A DNA stretch of 64,000 nt from Faecalibacterium longum CLA-AA-H243 (GTDB lineage: Bacteria > Bacillota > Clostridia > Oscillospirales > Ruminococcaceae): positions 35,737 through 99,736 of the forward strand of contig NZ_JAJEQG010000007.1 in NCBI RefSeq assembly GCF_020687245.1, read 5' to 3'. The notes under the pieces were generated by a model that was not told where the DNA came from, searched no databases, and saw nothing but the letters and a program-made list of their open reading frames with translations. Numbering within the stretch: the first letter of the stretch is position 1; each line of letters opens with the position of its first letter. Made by a program: the position numbers and the translations under genes. Positions 54,760 through 63,138 of the stretch are shown here, one piece after another.

Positions 54760-54814
54760 AACCTCTCAGTCTCGCTGACGCTCGCCAGCTCCCCTAATAG
54801 GGGAGCCATTGGCA
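54760..54814. repeat. partial copy of the AACCTCTC palindromic repeat
   Basis: It begins AACCTCTCAGTC, contains the palindrome CTCCCC TAATA GGGGAG and ends TTGGCA. It corresponds to half of the element at 3642-3773, and like that copy lies directly upstream of a gene (dnaJ). The rest of the spacer, 54815-54918, holds a TGTACAG/CTGTAC inverted repeat and a weak TATATA. Confidence 0.7.
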
Positions 54815-54918
54815 GGCCGGTCAGGCTTGTACAGATCTGCTTGAGGCTGTCTGTACTGGAAGCGGCAGTGCGCTGCTATATAGGGGAGGTTGCTGCTTAT
54901 ACGAGAGGTGATTGGATT

Positions 54919-56100
54919 ATGGCACAGGAGAAACGTGATTACTACGAAGTGCTGGGTGTATCCAAGACGGCTACCGACGCGGAGATCAAAAAGGCTTACC
55001 GCAAGCTGGCCATGAAGTACCACCCGGACTATAACCCCGGCGACAAGGAAGCCGAGGAAAAGTTCAAGGAGATCAACGAGGCAAACGAGGTGCTTTCGGA
55101 CCCGAAGAAGCGCCAGCTCTACGACCAGTACGGCTTTGCCGGTGTTGACCCCAACTACGCCGCCCAGAACGGCGGCGGCCCCGGCGGCTTTGGAGGTTTC
55201 AGCGGTTTTGGCGGCGACGGTGTTGACCTTGGCGATATTTTTGGCGACATCTTTGGCGGCGGCTTCGGCGGTTTTGGCGGCTCGAGCCGTTCGGCGAATC
55301 CCAACGCCCCCCGCAAGGGTCAGGACATCCGGGTGCGCATCACCCTGACGTTTGACGAGGCGGTGCATGGCTGCAAGAAGAACATCACCATCACCCGTCA
55401 GCAGGAGTGTACCGAGTGCCACGGCAGCGGCTGCGCCGCCGGTTCCAGCCCGGAGACCTGCCCTGACTGCGGCGGCAGAGGCTTTGTCATTCGTCAGCAG
55501 CGTACGCCCTTCGGCGTCATGCAGACCCAGCAGCCCTGCTCCCGCTGCGGCGGCAAGGGCAAGCTCATCAAGAACCCCTGCAAGAGCTGCCACGGCAGCG
55601 GCACCATTGCGGTCAAGAAGACTCTGGAGGCCAATGTCCCTGCGGGCATCGACGACGATCAGGGCTTCCGCCTCTCGGGCATGGGCAATGCCGGCACCAA
55701 CGGCGGCCCCGCAGGTGACGTCATCGTGGCAGTGACTGTCCAGCCCAGCGAGGTGTTCCAGCGCGACGAGAACAACATCTACGTCGTCTTCCCCATCACC
55801 TACAGTCAGGCTGTCCTGGGCGATACCATCACAGTGCCTTCCATCGACGGCAAGGTCGAGGTCAATGTGCCGGAAGGCACCCAGAGCGGCACCACCTTCC
55901 GCCTGCGCGGCAAGGGCGTCCAGTATGTGAATGGCAGAGGCCGCGGTGATATGTACGTCAAGTGCGAGGTCGAGATCCCCAAGAAGCTCAGCCGCACCCA
56001 GCGTGAGGCCCTGAAGAAGTTCGAGGGTACCCTGAAAGAGGATAACTACGAAAAGCGCAAGGGCTTCTTCAAAAAGCTGAAGGATATGTTCAATAACTAA
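54919..56100 (+). CDS. dnaJ: co-chaperone DnaJ (Hsp40)
   Basis: 393 residues. The J domain (1-70) has HPD in [10 protein letters not shown]; then come a Gly/Phe-rich linker ([15 protein letters not shown]), four zinc repeats [24 protein letters not shown] and CKSCHGSG, and the C-terminal beta domains. It stimulates DnaK ATPase and delivers substrates. ATG 54919 follows GAGAGGTGAT; the frame is open further upstream but there it reads through the repeat. Separated from dnaK by a hairpin and a dispersed repeat. Confidence 0.96.
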   Translation: MAQEKRDYYEVLGVSKTATDAEIKKAYRKLAMKYHPDYNPGDKEAEEKFKEINEANEVLSDPKKRQLYDQYGFAGVDPNYAAQNGGGPGGFGGFSGFGGDGVDLGDIFGDIFGGGFGGFGGSSRSANPNAPRKGQDIRVRITLTFDEAVHGCKKNITITRQQECTECHGSGCAAGSSPETCPDCGGRGFVIRQQRTPFGVMQTQQPCSRCGGKGKLIKNPCKSCHGSGTIAVKKTLEANVPAGIDDDQGFRLSGMGNAGTNGGPAGDVIVAVTVQPSEVFQRDENNIYVVFPITYSQAVLGDTITVPSIDGKVEVNVPEGTQSGTTFRLRGKGVQYVNGRGRGDMYVKCEVEIPKKLSRTQREALKKFEGTLKEDNYEKRKGFFKKLKDMFNN

Positions 56101-56120
56101 ATCAACACGTCCATAAACAG

Positions 56121-56155
56121 GCAGAGGCATCCGGTTCGGGTGCCTCTGCTTTTTG
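56121..56155 (+). terminator. terminator of the heat-shock operon
   Basis: The stem GCAGAGGCATCC/GGGTGCCTCTGC followed by TTTTTG. Confidence 0.9.
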
Positions 56156-56165
56156 TATGGACAGA

Positions 56166-56210
56166 TAAAAAGAGGGCGGCGGCCCTTCCCTTGCGGGAAG
56201 AGCCGCCGCC
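56166..56210 (-). terminator. terminator of the double-glycine-leader genes
   Basis: The stem GGCGGCGGC.CTTCCC/GGGAAG.GCCGCCGCC, followed by CTCTTTTT on the minus strand, 30 bases after the stop of the second gene. Confidence 0.85.
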
Positions 56211-56239
56211 TTTGTTGTTCTTTGGAGTCTCCTGATTTA

Positions 56240-56566
56240 TTAAAGCAGGATAAGAGCTGCGTTAATCACAAGGCCAATTCCGGTAGCGGAGGTGCCCAGA
56301 ACCCAACTGGCACACGCAAGGTCATAGAGGAAATTAGATACACTCTTCCCCATATCATTTGCGAAATAGTCCAGACCATCCTGAGTCCAAGTATTAGGGT
56401 TCTTCTTGCGGTAATCACGGATAGCCGTGACGCCTGCAAGCCATGCATAAGGAGGGAAGACCCATGCAGCGATAGCCTGAATAGCACTGGCACCACCGGT
56501 GGTATAGGTCATTTCCTCTTCGTTCATCACGCAGTAGGAAGCGGGCAGCATCATGATGTTTTCCAT
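56240..56566 (-). CDS. double-glycine-leader secreted protein A (MAM-leader-like)
   Basis: 108 residues: a 25-residue leader with the pattern LPxxYxVxxxxEMTYTTGG, then an 83-residue core. The leader ends in Gly-Gly with Met and Tyr at conserved positions before it, the hallmark of peptides cut by C39-peptidase ABC exporters. It closely resembles, from memory, the leader of the Faecalibacterium MAM protein. The core has an N-terminal hydrophobic segment, a polar middle with AIRDYRKKNPNTW and NDMGKSVSNFLYD, one cysteine, and a hydrophobic end finishing ALILL. It is paralogous to the gene just upstream. RBS AAAGGAG. No exporter of the right type is in the window. Bacteriocin, pheromone or host-acting protein are all possible. 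Confidence 0.72.
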   Translation of the reverse strand: MENIMMLPASYCVMNEEEMTYTTGGASAIQAIAAWVFPPYAWLAGVTAIRDYRKKNPNTWTQDGLDYFANDMGKSVSNFLYDLACASWVLGTSATGIGLVINAALILL

Positions 56567-56598
56567 AATAGTACTCCTTTACGAACAATATCCCAAAA

Positions 56599-57033
56599 CA
56601 GCGCGGTGTGCGCCGGTTTGACGAAAGATAGAAGTTCCCGAAAAGCCGCAGGGGAAACTTACAGGATGAGCAGCAGCGCGCTCAGGGGAGCGAGAGCCAC
56701 CACCGTACCGGTAGAAACAACGTCACGCAGGAAGTTGGAAGGCGATTTGGACATATCGTCGCTGATGGTGTCCATTGCACGGCCCATAACGGTGAGAGGA
56801 TTGCCCCTGCGGTTGCTGTCAACGCTCAGCCAATCTCTGGCCTGCGAGATGCCCCAGACATAGCTGGATGCCAGAACGGCCACGCCCACGATGGTGACGA
56901 CGCCGCCAACAGCGCTGCCGCCGGTGGTGTAGGTCATCTCATCGTCAGAAAGCACTGCGTAATCAGCAGGCAATTCCATATATTTCTTCATAAAGAATCA
57001 CTCCTTCATATCAGCAGGCGGCGCACCGCGCTG
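56599..57033. repeat. inverted repeat pair flanking gene B
   Basis: CAGCGCGGTGTGCGCCGG (56599-56616) and, inverted, CGGCGCACCGCGCTG (57019-57033) differ by a two-base gap. They lie in the leaders of gene A and gene B and so bracket gene B. Confidence 0.5.
56659..56991 (-). CDS. double-glycine-leader secreted protein B (MAM-leader-like)
   Basis: 110 residues with a 25-residue leader of the same pattern (ELPADYAVLSDDEMTYTTGG) and an 85-residue core. The core starts with a small-residue hydrophobic helix (SAVGGVVTIVGVAVLASSYVWG), then QARDWLSVDSN, and near the end DDMSKSPSNFLRD and a hydrophobic tail finishing LLLIL. The positions of ARD(W/Y), D(D)MxKSxSNFLxD and the tail match protein A, so the two are paralogs from a tandem duplication. 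It has its own promoter and a GAAGGAG site. It is probably processed after Gly-Gly during export and inserts in, or acts on, membranes. Confidence 0.72.
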   Translation of the reverse strand: MKKYMELPADYAVLSDDEMTYTTGGSAVGGVVTIVGVAVLASSYVWGISQARDWLSVDSNRRGNPLTVMGRAMDTISDDMSKSPSNFLRDVVSTGTVVALAPLSALLLIL

Positions 57034-57073
57034 CAAAAATCCCTCTTGCAGAGCAAACATCTCTGACAGCATC

Positions 57074-57102
57074 ATTCTACTACAACGCTGGATTTTGTGC
57101 AA
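57074..57102 (-). promoter_or_regulatory. promoter of the double-glycine-leader genes
   Basis: TTGCAC (57097-57102) and TAGAAT (57074-57079) on the minus strand, 17 bp apart. The leader is about 75 nt. Confidence 0.7.
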
Positions 57103-57191
57103 GGGTTTTGGACAGAAACCACAAAAACCCGGGAAAATGCATGAAAAATACCTCGGAAGTTTGTGGAAAAATACTGCAATAATTCCCGGTA

Positions 57192-58364
57192 TCAGCCCGC
57201 TACGCCGGCCCGGTAGAGATAGGGGTCGCTCTTGAAACTGTCGAAACTGTAAAGCACGAGGAGCTGGTCATAATCGTTGTCCGCGATGAGCTTGTCCAGC
57301 CCGTAGTTGTAGTTGCGGAAATCCACCACGTCGATGTCGGCGTAGTTGGCCGTCAGATAAGGCACGAAGCAGTTGGCGTAACTGTCCTTGATGACGAGAA
57401 CGCGCCCGGTGCCGTCGCCCTTGATGCGGCTCAGGCCGTTGTTGCCGTGGAGGAACATGGCATACTTGTCGTAAACGTCCAGCTTGGCCGTGTCGTAAAG
57501 GCCGGTCGTCTCGCCGTCGGCGGGCTGGCCGGGGCCGCTGACCGAGTAGATGGTCAGTTCGTTCGGCAGGTCATAATAAGTGATGGTGTCCGGTTCTGCG
57601 TCCGGCGTCCGCGCCTTGGAGTAGTGGGTGCCGTAGAAGCCGTCTGCCGTCAGCACGGTGTGGGCCGAGGGATCAAAGGGCGTAAGGCCCAGGGTGTCGC
57701 AGAGCAGCTTGTAGGCGTAGTAAGCGCCGGCGCTCGTCCAGTGGTGGTCGGTGCGGTAGTAGATATATTCGTCCTTGTGCGCGGTGAGGGTCTGCCGCAC
57801 GTCCACAAAGCGGCCTCCGGCGGCCTGTACGGCATCGGAAAGCGAGTCGAGATAACTGTCCTCGTCCAGCAGCGGAGCGCCCGCAGGGACGTTTTCCGGG
57901 TAGATAGCGGACGCCGCAGGCACCAGCATCACGTTGACCTTGCCCGGGTACCGCTGACAGAGCGCTTCCAGCGCGGCAGTGTTCTTGGGCAGGGTGCGCG
58001 TCTCGCTGGAAACGAGGCCGTAGGTGCGGGGGAACATCATCTGCTGTTTGCCCAGCAGGATGCCGCCGCTCTGCTCCTTCTGCATCACCTTCGTTTCCAC
58101 GGTGCTCTGCAGGGCGACCCAGTTGTCACGGCCCACCACCTGGTCTTTGACGTATTTCGTGTAGGCCGTGAAGAACTTGTTCAGCCCATCAGCCGAGACG
58201 CTGGACAGGCTGGGCCGCTGGGAGAGGGTGGTGTTTTCCAGTTCACTGTAGGCCCGGTCCGGCGTGACAAGGTCCAGCACGAACAGCCCGGCAAAAAACA
58301 GGGTGAATGCGATAAGGACCGGATAGCGGAAAATCGAAGCGGAGCGCTTTGAATGTTTGTCCAT
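57192..58364 (-). CDS. DHHW-motif protein of an acetylation system (AlgX/DltD-like)
   Basis: 390 residues: a short cytosolic start, one transmembrane helix (about 14-33) and a large outside domain of SGNH-hydrolase type. The signature YYRTDHHWTSAGAY holds the DHHW motif (206-209), and the later VLVIKDSYANCFVPYL gives the catalytic serine region. Such proteins move acyl groups handed over by an MBOAT protein onto surface glycans. It starts 15 bases after the MBOAT gene, forming one operon. The acceptor glycan is unknown. Confidence 0.9.
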   Translation of the reverse strand: MDKHSKRSASIFRYPVLIAFTLFFAGLFVLDLVTPDRAYSELENTTLSQRPSLSSVSADGLNKFFTAYTKYVKDQVVGRDNWVALQSTVETKVMQKEQSGGILLGKQQMMFPRTYGLVSSETRTLPKNTAALEALCQRYPGKVNVMLVPAASAIYPENVPAGAPLLDEDSYLDSLSDAVQAAGGRFVDVRQTLTAHKDEYIYYRTDHHWTSAGAYYAYKLLCDTLGLTPFDPSAHTVLTADGFYGTHYSKARTPDAEPDTITYYDLPNELTIYSVSGPGQPADGETTGLYDTAKLDVYDKYAMFLHGNNGLSRIKGDGTGRVLVIKDSYANCFVPYLTANYADIDVVDFRNYNYGLDKLIADNDYDQLLVLYSFDSFKSDPYLYRAGVAG

Positions 58365-58379
58365 CGTTCACGCCTCCTC

Positions 58380-59798
58380 TTAAAAGTTGAAATACAGGAA
58401 CGGGCTGTTGGTGCTGCCCACGACGTAAGCCATCGAGACCGTCAACAGCACCAGAATGGTCAGCGCCTTGGTGATGACATTGCGGGAAAGCAGCTTCCAT
58501 AGCTTTTCGATGAGCGGGGTGCAGCAGACGACGGAGACCGCCAGCAGTACGCCGTAGTTGCGCAGGAAGTAAAGGGGCATCACGCCGCCGGAAGGGATGA
58601 AAAGCTTGCGGAACAGCAGGCCGAACTCCACGCCTGCGTCGTTGCCCACGAACATGGCCCAGCCCACGACCACGAGGAAGAGGGTGTAGATATGGGGCCA
58701 GACCCTGCCCTTTTTGAGGTAGGGCAGGAGGAAGAGCTTTTCCAGAGCCAGCAGCACAAAATAGTACAGGCCCCAGCAGATGAAGTTCCAGTTCGCGCCG
58801 TGCCAGATGCCGGTGAGCAGTTCGACGACGAACAGGTTGAAGATCTGTCGCTTGAGGCCCTTGCGGTTGCCGCCGAGGGGGATATACACATACTCCCGGA
58901 ACCAGCCGGACAGCGTCATGTGCCAGCGCCGCCAGAACTCGGTGATGGACGCGGAGATATAGGGGTAGTTGAAGTTCTGGGGGAAGTCGAAGCCCAGCAT
59001 CTTGCCCATGCCGATGCCCATCAGGGAGTAGCCGGAAAAGTCGAAATAGAGCTGGAGCGAGTAGGCGATGACGCCCAGCCAGACCAGCGGGGTCGAGGCG
59101 TTGGCGAGGCCCACGAAGGAGACGGAGGGGCTGTCCGCTACGCCGATGATGTCCGTCCAGAGCGCACCGATGGCGTCGGCCAGCAGGACTTTCTTTGCCA
59201 GGCCGAAAGTGAACAGGGTCATGCCGTCCTCGATCTGCTTGAGCTCATAGCGGCCTTTGTAGACATGGAGACGGTCGGAGACATCCCGGTACTTGACGAT
59301 GGGGCCGGCGATGAGCTGGGGGAACATGACGACGTAAGCACCAAAATCAATGATGTTATGCTCCGTTTCCACATCCCGGCGGTAGACGTCGATGGTGTAG
59401 GAAAGTGTCTGGAAGGTATAGAAGCTGATGCCCAGCGGCAGTACGCTGATGCCCTGAATGGGCGCAAAACCGGTGCCGAAGATGGCATTGATGCTGCTGA
59501 GCACGAAATTTGCATACTTGAAGTAGAAGAGCATCCCGAGACTGCCCGCCAGCGCGATGAGCAGCAGGATGAGACGGGCGGTCTTGTTCTGCTCGAAGCG
59601 CTCAAGCCCCAGGCCGCAGAGGTAGTTGATGAGGATGAGCGCCAGCATGACAGGGAAAAAACGCACCTCGCCCCAGCAGTAGAACACGAGGCTGCACAGG
59701 AACAGAACGGTATTTTTGAGTTTCGGGGGTGCGAGATAGTACAGCGCCAGTGTGATGGGCAGAAAGCGCAGCAGAAAGATGATGGTGCTGAAGACCAC
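58380..59798 (-). CDS. MBOAT-family O-acyltransferase (AlgI/DltB-like)
   Basis: 472 residues, ten or more membrane helices. The family motifs SFYTFQTLSYTIDVYR, FPQLIAGPIVKY, YFDFSGYSLMGIGMGKMLGF, FWRRWHMTLSGWFREYVYIPLGGNR and the catalytic histidine in LLTGIWHGANWNFICWG are all intact. It carries acyl groups, usually acetyl, across the membrane to the DHHW partner. The start codon is GTG, set by AAAAGGAGG eight bases upstream. A terminator separates it from the DUF4358 lipoprotein gene. Confidence 0.95.
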   Translation of the reverse strand: MVFSTIIFLLRFLPITLALYYLAPPKLKNTVLFLCSLVFYCWGEVRFFPVMLALILINYLCGLGLERFEQNKTARLILLLIALAGSLGMLFYFKYANFVLSSINAIFGTGFAPIQGISVLPLGISFYTFQTLSYTIDVYRRDVETEHNIIDFGAYVVMFPQLIAGPIVKYRDVSDRLHVYKGRYELKQIEDGMTLFTFGLAKKVLLADAIGALWTDIIGVADSPSVSFVGLANASTPLVWLGVIAYSLQLYFDFSGYSLMGIGMGKMLGFDFPQNFNYPYISASITEFWRRWHMTLSGWFREYVYIPLGGNRKGLKRQIFNLFVVELLTGIWHGANWNFICWGLYYFVLLALEKLFLLPYLKKGRVWPHIYTLFLVVVGWAMFVGNDAGVEFGLLFRKLFIPSGGVMPLYFLRNYGVLLAVSVVCCTPLIEKLWKLLSRNVITKALTILVLLTVSMAYVVGSTNSPFLYFNF

Positions 59799-59833
59799 GG
59801 CGTCAGCCTCCTTTTAACATTGTGATAAAGCTG

Positions 59834-59863
59834 AAAAAGGCCGATGCCGCCACGGCACCGGCC
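59834..59863 (-). terminator. terminator after the DUF4358 gene
   Basis: The stem GGCCGGTGCC/GGCATCGGCC followed by TTTTT on the minus strand. Confidence 0.85.
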
Positions 59864-59876
59864 CGAGAGAGTCTGT

Positions 59877-60449
59877 TTATTTGCCCAGAACGTCCTTTAC
59901 GGCGCTGGTCAAATCAGAAGAGCAGTCGTTGGAAGCAATGACCATCACTACGAGGTCGTCGCCGCCGTCGATGATGGCGTTCTCCACGTTGGACTGTGCC
60001 TGTGCAAACTCAGCATAGTTGCCGTAGAAAGCCACCTGGTCCTGCTGGTAGGTCTTGAGGGTGTCCATGACGTCCTGTGCCTTGCCAGCGGCGGGCTGGA
60101 TGGCCAGCACCAGACCGGCGTCGCCGTTGTCGTTGCTCTTGAGGCCCTTGTAGCTGGTCACATCGTCGGCTTTCAGGCCAAAGTCGTACTCGATGTTCAT
60201 GGCCGTTATCTCAAACTGGTTGGAGATGGGGTCAGCCTCGAGCAGGGCGTCCACGGCAGAGGCCACGGCGTCGGAAGCGCCGTTCTCCTCGGCGGAGACG
60301 GAAGCAGCAGGCTCAGAGGCGCTCTGGCTGGCAGCCCCGGAGGAGGCCGAAGAGGATGCAGAGGAAGCAGAGCCGCCGCAGCCTGCCAGCAGGACACAGC
60401 CCGCAGCCAGCGCAGCAGCAGAAAGGACGAGTTTCAGACGAATATTCAT
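59877..60449 (-). CDS. lipoprotein, DUF4358-like
   Basis: 190 residues. A type II signal peptide ends in the lipobox VLLAGCGG, followed by a Ser/Ala-rich tether and a domain of about 120 residues with NQFEITAMNIEYDFGLKADDVTSYKG and DDLVVMVIASN, the look of DUF4358 proteins. In clostridia such genes are often found beside MBOAT/DHHW pairs, as here, which suggests a part in the same surface-modification system; this is association only. ATG 60449 follows AGAGGGA. Upstream in-frame codons lie outside the signal peptide and are rejected. Confidence 0.75.
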   Translation of the reverse strand: MNIRLKLVLSAAALAAGCVLLAGCGGSASSASSSASSGAASQSASEPAASVSAEENGASDAVASAVDALLEADPISNQFEITAMNIEYDFGLKADDVTSYKGLKSNDNGDAGLVLAIQPAAGKAQDVMDTLKTYQQDQVAFYGNYAEFAQAQSNVENAIIDGGDDLVVMVIASNDCSSDLTSAVKDVLGK

Positions 60450-60593
60450 AAAAGATTTCCCTCTTTTGTCGTTAAAATTCTGAGGCCTGGCCGCCCCGAA
60501 AACTGTCGGCCCAAAACCCCAAGATAGTCTACCATATCGACGGCAGAATTGCAAACGAAGCGTGAAATTTTAACTTTTTCTTCACCGGTGGAT

Positions 60594-61484
60594 TCAGCCC
60601 TCGGCGGCGATGCTCTGCAGAGTCTCGATATACTCCTCAAAGCACAGGCCGCTGGCGTTGATCTTAGCGGCGTTCTCCACGCCCACGTACCGCCAGTGCC
60701 AGGGCTCGTAGATGATCTCCGTTTTGTCCTCGGCGTCCTTGGGGTAGCGGAGGATGAAGCCGTAGTCGCCCGCGTGTTCACAGAGCCAGCGGAAGGCGGC
60801 GGTCTTCTCGAAGCCCTCGTCCAGACCGGTGTGCTCCGGGCTGTTCAGGTCGGCGGCGAGGCCGCAGTTGTGCTCGGAGTATCCCGGAGGGTTGACGACG
60901 GCAGCGGCCTTTTCCTTGGCAGTGGCGTTGTCGTAGCCCTTGTCGAGGTAGTATTTGGTCTTCCGCTCGTAGAGGCTGGTCTGGTACTTGACGCTGCGGT
61001 AGCCGCTCTGCATCCAGACGGTCACGCCGTCGGCGGCAGCGGCTTTCTGCATCTCAAGGAAGGCATCGCAGGCCACGGTCTGCAGCGTCTTGTTGACGGC
61101 GGTGGCAGAGCCGCACTCCTTAGTATCGAAAGTATAGTCGTCCGGCATCTTGCTGGTGTGGTTCACCAGCACCATCAGCGGGTCGGCCAGCATGGCGCGG
61201 GCCTCGTCGGCGGTGAGGCCAAGGGCGTTGGCAGGCGCAGCGGTGTTCTCGGCAGAGCTCACAGTGGAATCGGCGATGCTCTGGGCCGGCATGGAGATGG
61301 CGGACGCCGCCGAAGCGCTGGGGACGACGGCATGACGGGTGAGCAGGAAGGAGACGCCGCCTACGGCGACGCAGAGCATCACGGTAAGGCCGGCCACCCG
61401 GCGGATGGCACGGCTGCGTCTGCGGCGGCGCACCTCGGCGCGGGTGAGGCGCCGGCGGTGAGGATGAGGAGCAGAGGGATTCAT
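60594..61484 (-). CDS. M15 (VanY-type) D-Ala-D-Ala carboxypeptidase
   Basis: 296 residues. A basic cytosolic N terminus (RRRLTRAEVRRRRRSRAIRR) and one membrane helix (about 30-50) are followed by a tether and the peptidase domain. The fold's motifs are WMQSGYRSVKYQ, the zinc site SEHNCGLAADL with His and Asp, and EPWHWRYVG with the catalytic glutamate and second histidine. Such enzymes trim the terminal D-alanine from peptidoglycan stems. ATG 61484 has AAAGG upstream. The gene is divergent from spoVAC. Confidence 0.92.
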   Translation of the reverse strand: MNPSAPHPHRRRLTRAEVRRRRRSRAIRRVAGLTVMLCVAVGGVSFLLTRHAVVPSASAASAISMPAQSIADSTVSSAENTAAPANALGLTADEARAMLADPLMVLVNHTSKMPDDYTFDTKECGSATAVNKTLQTVACDAFLEMQKAAAADGVTVWMQSGYRSVKYQTSLYERKTKYYLDKGYDNATAKEKAAAVVNPPGYSEHNCGLAADLNSPEHTGLDEGFEKTAAFRWLCEHAGDYGFILRYPKDAEDKTEIIYEPWHWRYVGVENAAKINASGLCFEEYIETLQSIAAEG

Positions 61485-61512
61485 AATGGACCTTCTTTCT
61501 TGTTGAGGGTGT

Positions 61513-61542
61513 GTATATTTTTGCACACGGGCGGACATCCTA
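61513..61542 (+). promoter_or_regulatory. sigma-G-like promoter of spoVAC-AD-AE
   Basis: GTATA (61513-61517) and CATCCTA (61536-61542), 18 bp apart, agree with the forespore sigma-G consensus (gHATR, 17-18 bp, CATnhTA) as known from Bacillus. The start would fall only about 13 bases ahead of the ATG, so the leader would be very short. Confidence 0.5.
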
Positions 61543-61561
61543 TTCCCGGGAGGCGAACAGG

Positions 61562-61999
61562 ATGAAAATGTCGGCTGAGGAATACGGGCGCAGGGTGCGC
61601 CGGGTCGGCCCGCCCTCGCCGCTGGGCAGGGACTGCCTCTGGGCGTTTGGCGTGGGCGGCGGCATCTGCCTGCTGGGCGAGGTTCTGCGCGGGTGGTATC
61701 TGACCATGGGGCTCGACAAAGAGCTGGCCGGGACGCTCACCAGCTGCACGCTGGTGGCGCTGTCGGCATTGCTGACGACGCTGGGCCTCTACCAGAAGCT
61801 GGCCGCGAAAGCGGGCGCAGGCACCCTCGTACCCATCACGGGCTTTGCCAATGCGGTGGTCAGTGCGGCCATCGAGTTCAAGACCGAGGGCCGTGTGCTG
61901 GGGACCGGCGCGAAGATGTTCATCATCGCCGGGCCGGTCATCGTATACGGTACGCTGGCGGCGGTTCTCTACGGCAGCGTCTACTGGCTGCTGCAGTAA
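61562..61999 (+). CDS. spoVAC: stage V sporulation protein AC
   Basis: 145 residues with four membrane helices. GVGGGICLLGEVLRGWYL, the LTTLGLYQKLAAKAGAGTLVPITGFANAVVSAAIEFKTEG block and VLGTGAKMFIIAGPVIVYG are SpoVAC hallmarks. In spore formers SpoVAC is a mechanosensitive channel component for dipicolinic acid movement across the inner forespore membrane. ATG 61562 follows GGGAGG. First of three spoVA genes. Confidence 0.93.
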   Translation: MKMSAEEYGRRVRRVGPPSPLGRDCLWAFGVGGGICLLGEVLRGWYLTMGLDKELAGTLTSCTLVALSALLTTLGLYQKLAAKAGAGTLVPITGFANAVVSAAIEFKTEGRVLGTGAKMFIIAGPVIVYGTLAAVLYGSVYWLLQ

Positions 62000-62112
62000 A
62001 AGTTCCCCTGCCAAGGATACGCATAAGGAAGTGCGGAAATTGCACTTTCACACTAAAATTCAGTATACCACAAAAAACAGATAAAATCAGCCCCATAAAG
62101 GAGGAAACTGTG

Positions 62113-63138
62113 ATGGCTGCACGACGCGGAGACACTCTTTTGTTCCCGACGCCGCCCGTCGTGGCGGCTCATGCGGCCATCGGCGGCAAAAAGGAGGGCG
62201 AAGGCCCCCTTGCCGCCTGTTTCGACGAGCTGAGCGCCGACAACTTTTTCGGCCAGTCCAACTGGGAGGCCGCCGAGAAAGAAATGGCCCTGCGGGCGGC
62301 GCGGCTCTGCCTCAAAAAGGCTGAGACGACGCCGGATAAAGTCAGCCTCGCGCTGGCGGGCGACTTACAGGCCCAGTGTACCGCGTCCAGCTACGCCCTG
62401 CGGGAGCTGGGCATCCCCTTTGTCGGCCTCTTCGGGGCCTGCAGCACGATGGCCGAAGCGCTGGGCCTCGGCGCGGCGCTGTGCAGTGCAGGCATGGCCG
62501 ACGGCCTGCTGGCGATGACGTCCAGCCATTTCTGCGCGGCAGAGCGTCAGTTCCGCACGCCGCTGAGCTACGGCGCTGTCCGGACGCCCACCGCCCAGTG
62601 GACGGCTACGGCGGCGGGTGCCTGCCTGCTGCGGCCCGCCGGTGAGGGGGTGCAGCTCTGCGCCGCCACCTTCGGACGGGTGCAGGACTATAAAATAAAA
62701 GACATCAACAACATGGGTGCGGCCATGGCCCCCGCTGCCGCCGCAACTCTTTTGCACTATCTGAAGGACACCGGCAGCGCCCCGGCGGACTTCGACCGCA
62801 TCTACACCGGCGACCTCGGCCATGTGGGCAGCCAGCTCCTGCGCGACCTGCTGGCGGCAGAAGGTCTTCTGCTCAAGAACCATGTGGACTGCGGCTGCAT
62901 CCTCTACGATGCCGCCGAGCAGACAGTGAAGAGCGGCGGCTCCGGCCCGGGCTGCTGCGCCTCCGTCCTCTGCGGGCATATCCTGCCGCGCCTCGAGAAG
63001 GGAACGCAGAAGCGGGTGCTCTTTATCGCCACCGGCGCGCTGATGAGCCAGACGACCTTTTTGCAGAAGGAGAGCATCCCGGCCATCGCCCATCTCGTGG
63101 AGCTGCGCAGCCCGCAGCAGAAGGAGGAAAACGGATGA
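62113..63138 (+). CDS. spoVAD: stage V sporulation protein AD
   Basis: 341 residues, thiolase-like fold. SpoVAD binds dipicolinic acid. Typical features are a Cys-containing FGACSTMAEALGLGA, TAQWTATAAGACLL, FGRVQDYKIKDINNMGAAMAPAA and FDRIYTGDLGHVGSQLL. AAAGGAGG precedes the ATG. A 113-base gap with an AT-rich stretch separates it from spoVAC; it overlaps spoVAE by four bases. Confidence 0.95.
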   Translation: MAARRGDTLLFPTPPVVAAHAAIGGKKEGEGPLAACFDELSADNFFGQSNWEAAEKEMALRAARLCLKKAETTPDKVSLALAGDLQAQCTASSYALRELGIPFVGLFGACSTMAEALGLGAALCSAGMADGLLAMTSSHFCAAERQFRTPLSYGAVRTPTAQWTATAAGACLLRPAGEGVQLCAATFGRVQDYKIKDINNMGAAMAPAAAATLLHYLKDTGSAPADFDRIYTGDLGHVGSQLLRDLLAAEGLLLKNHVDCGCILYDAAEQTVKSGGSGPGCCASVLCGHILPRLEKGTQKRVLFIATGALMSQTTFLQKESIPAIAHLVELRSPQQKEENG

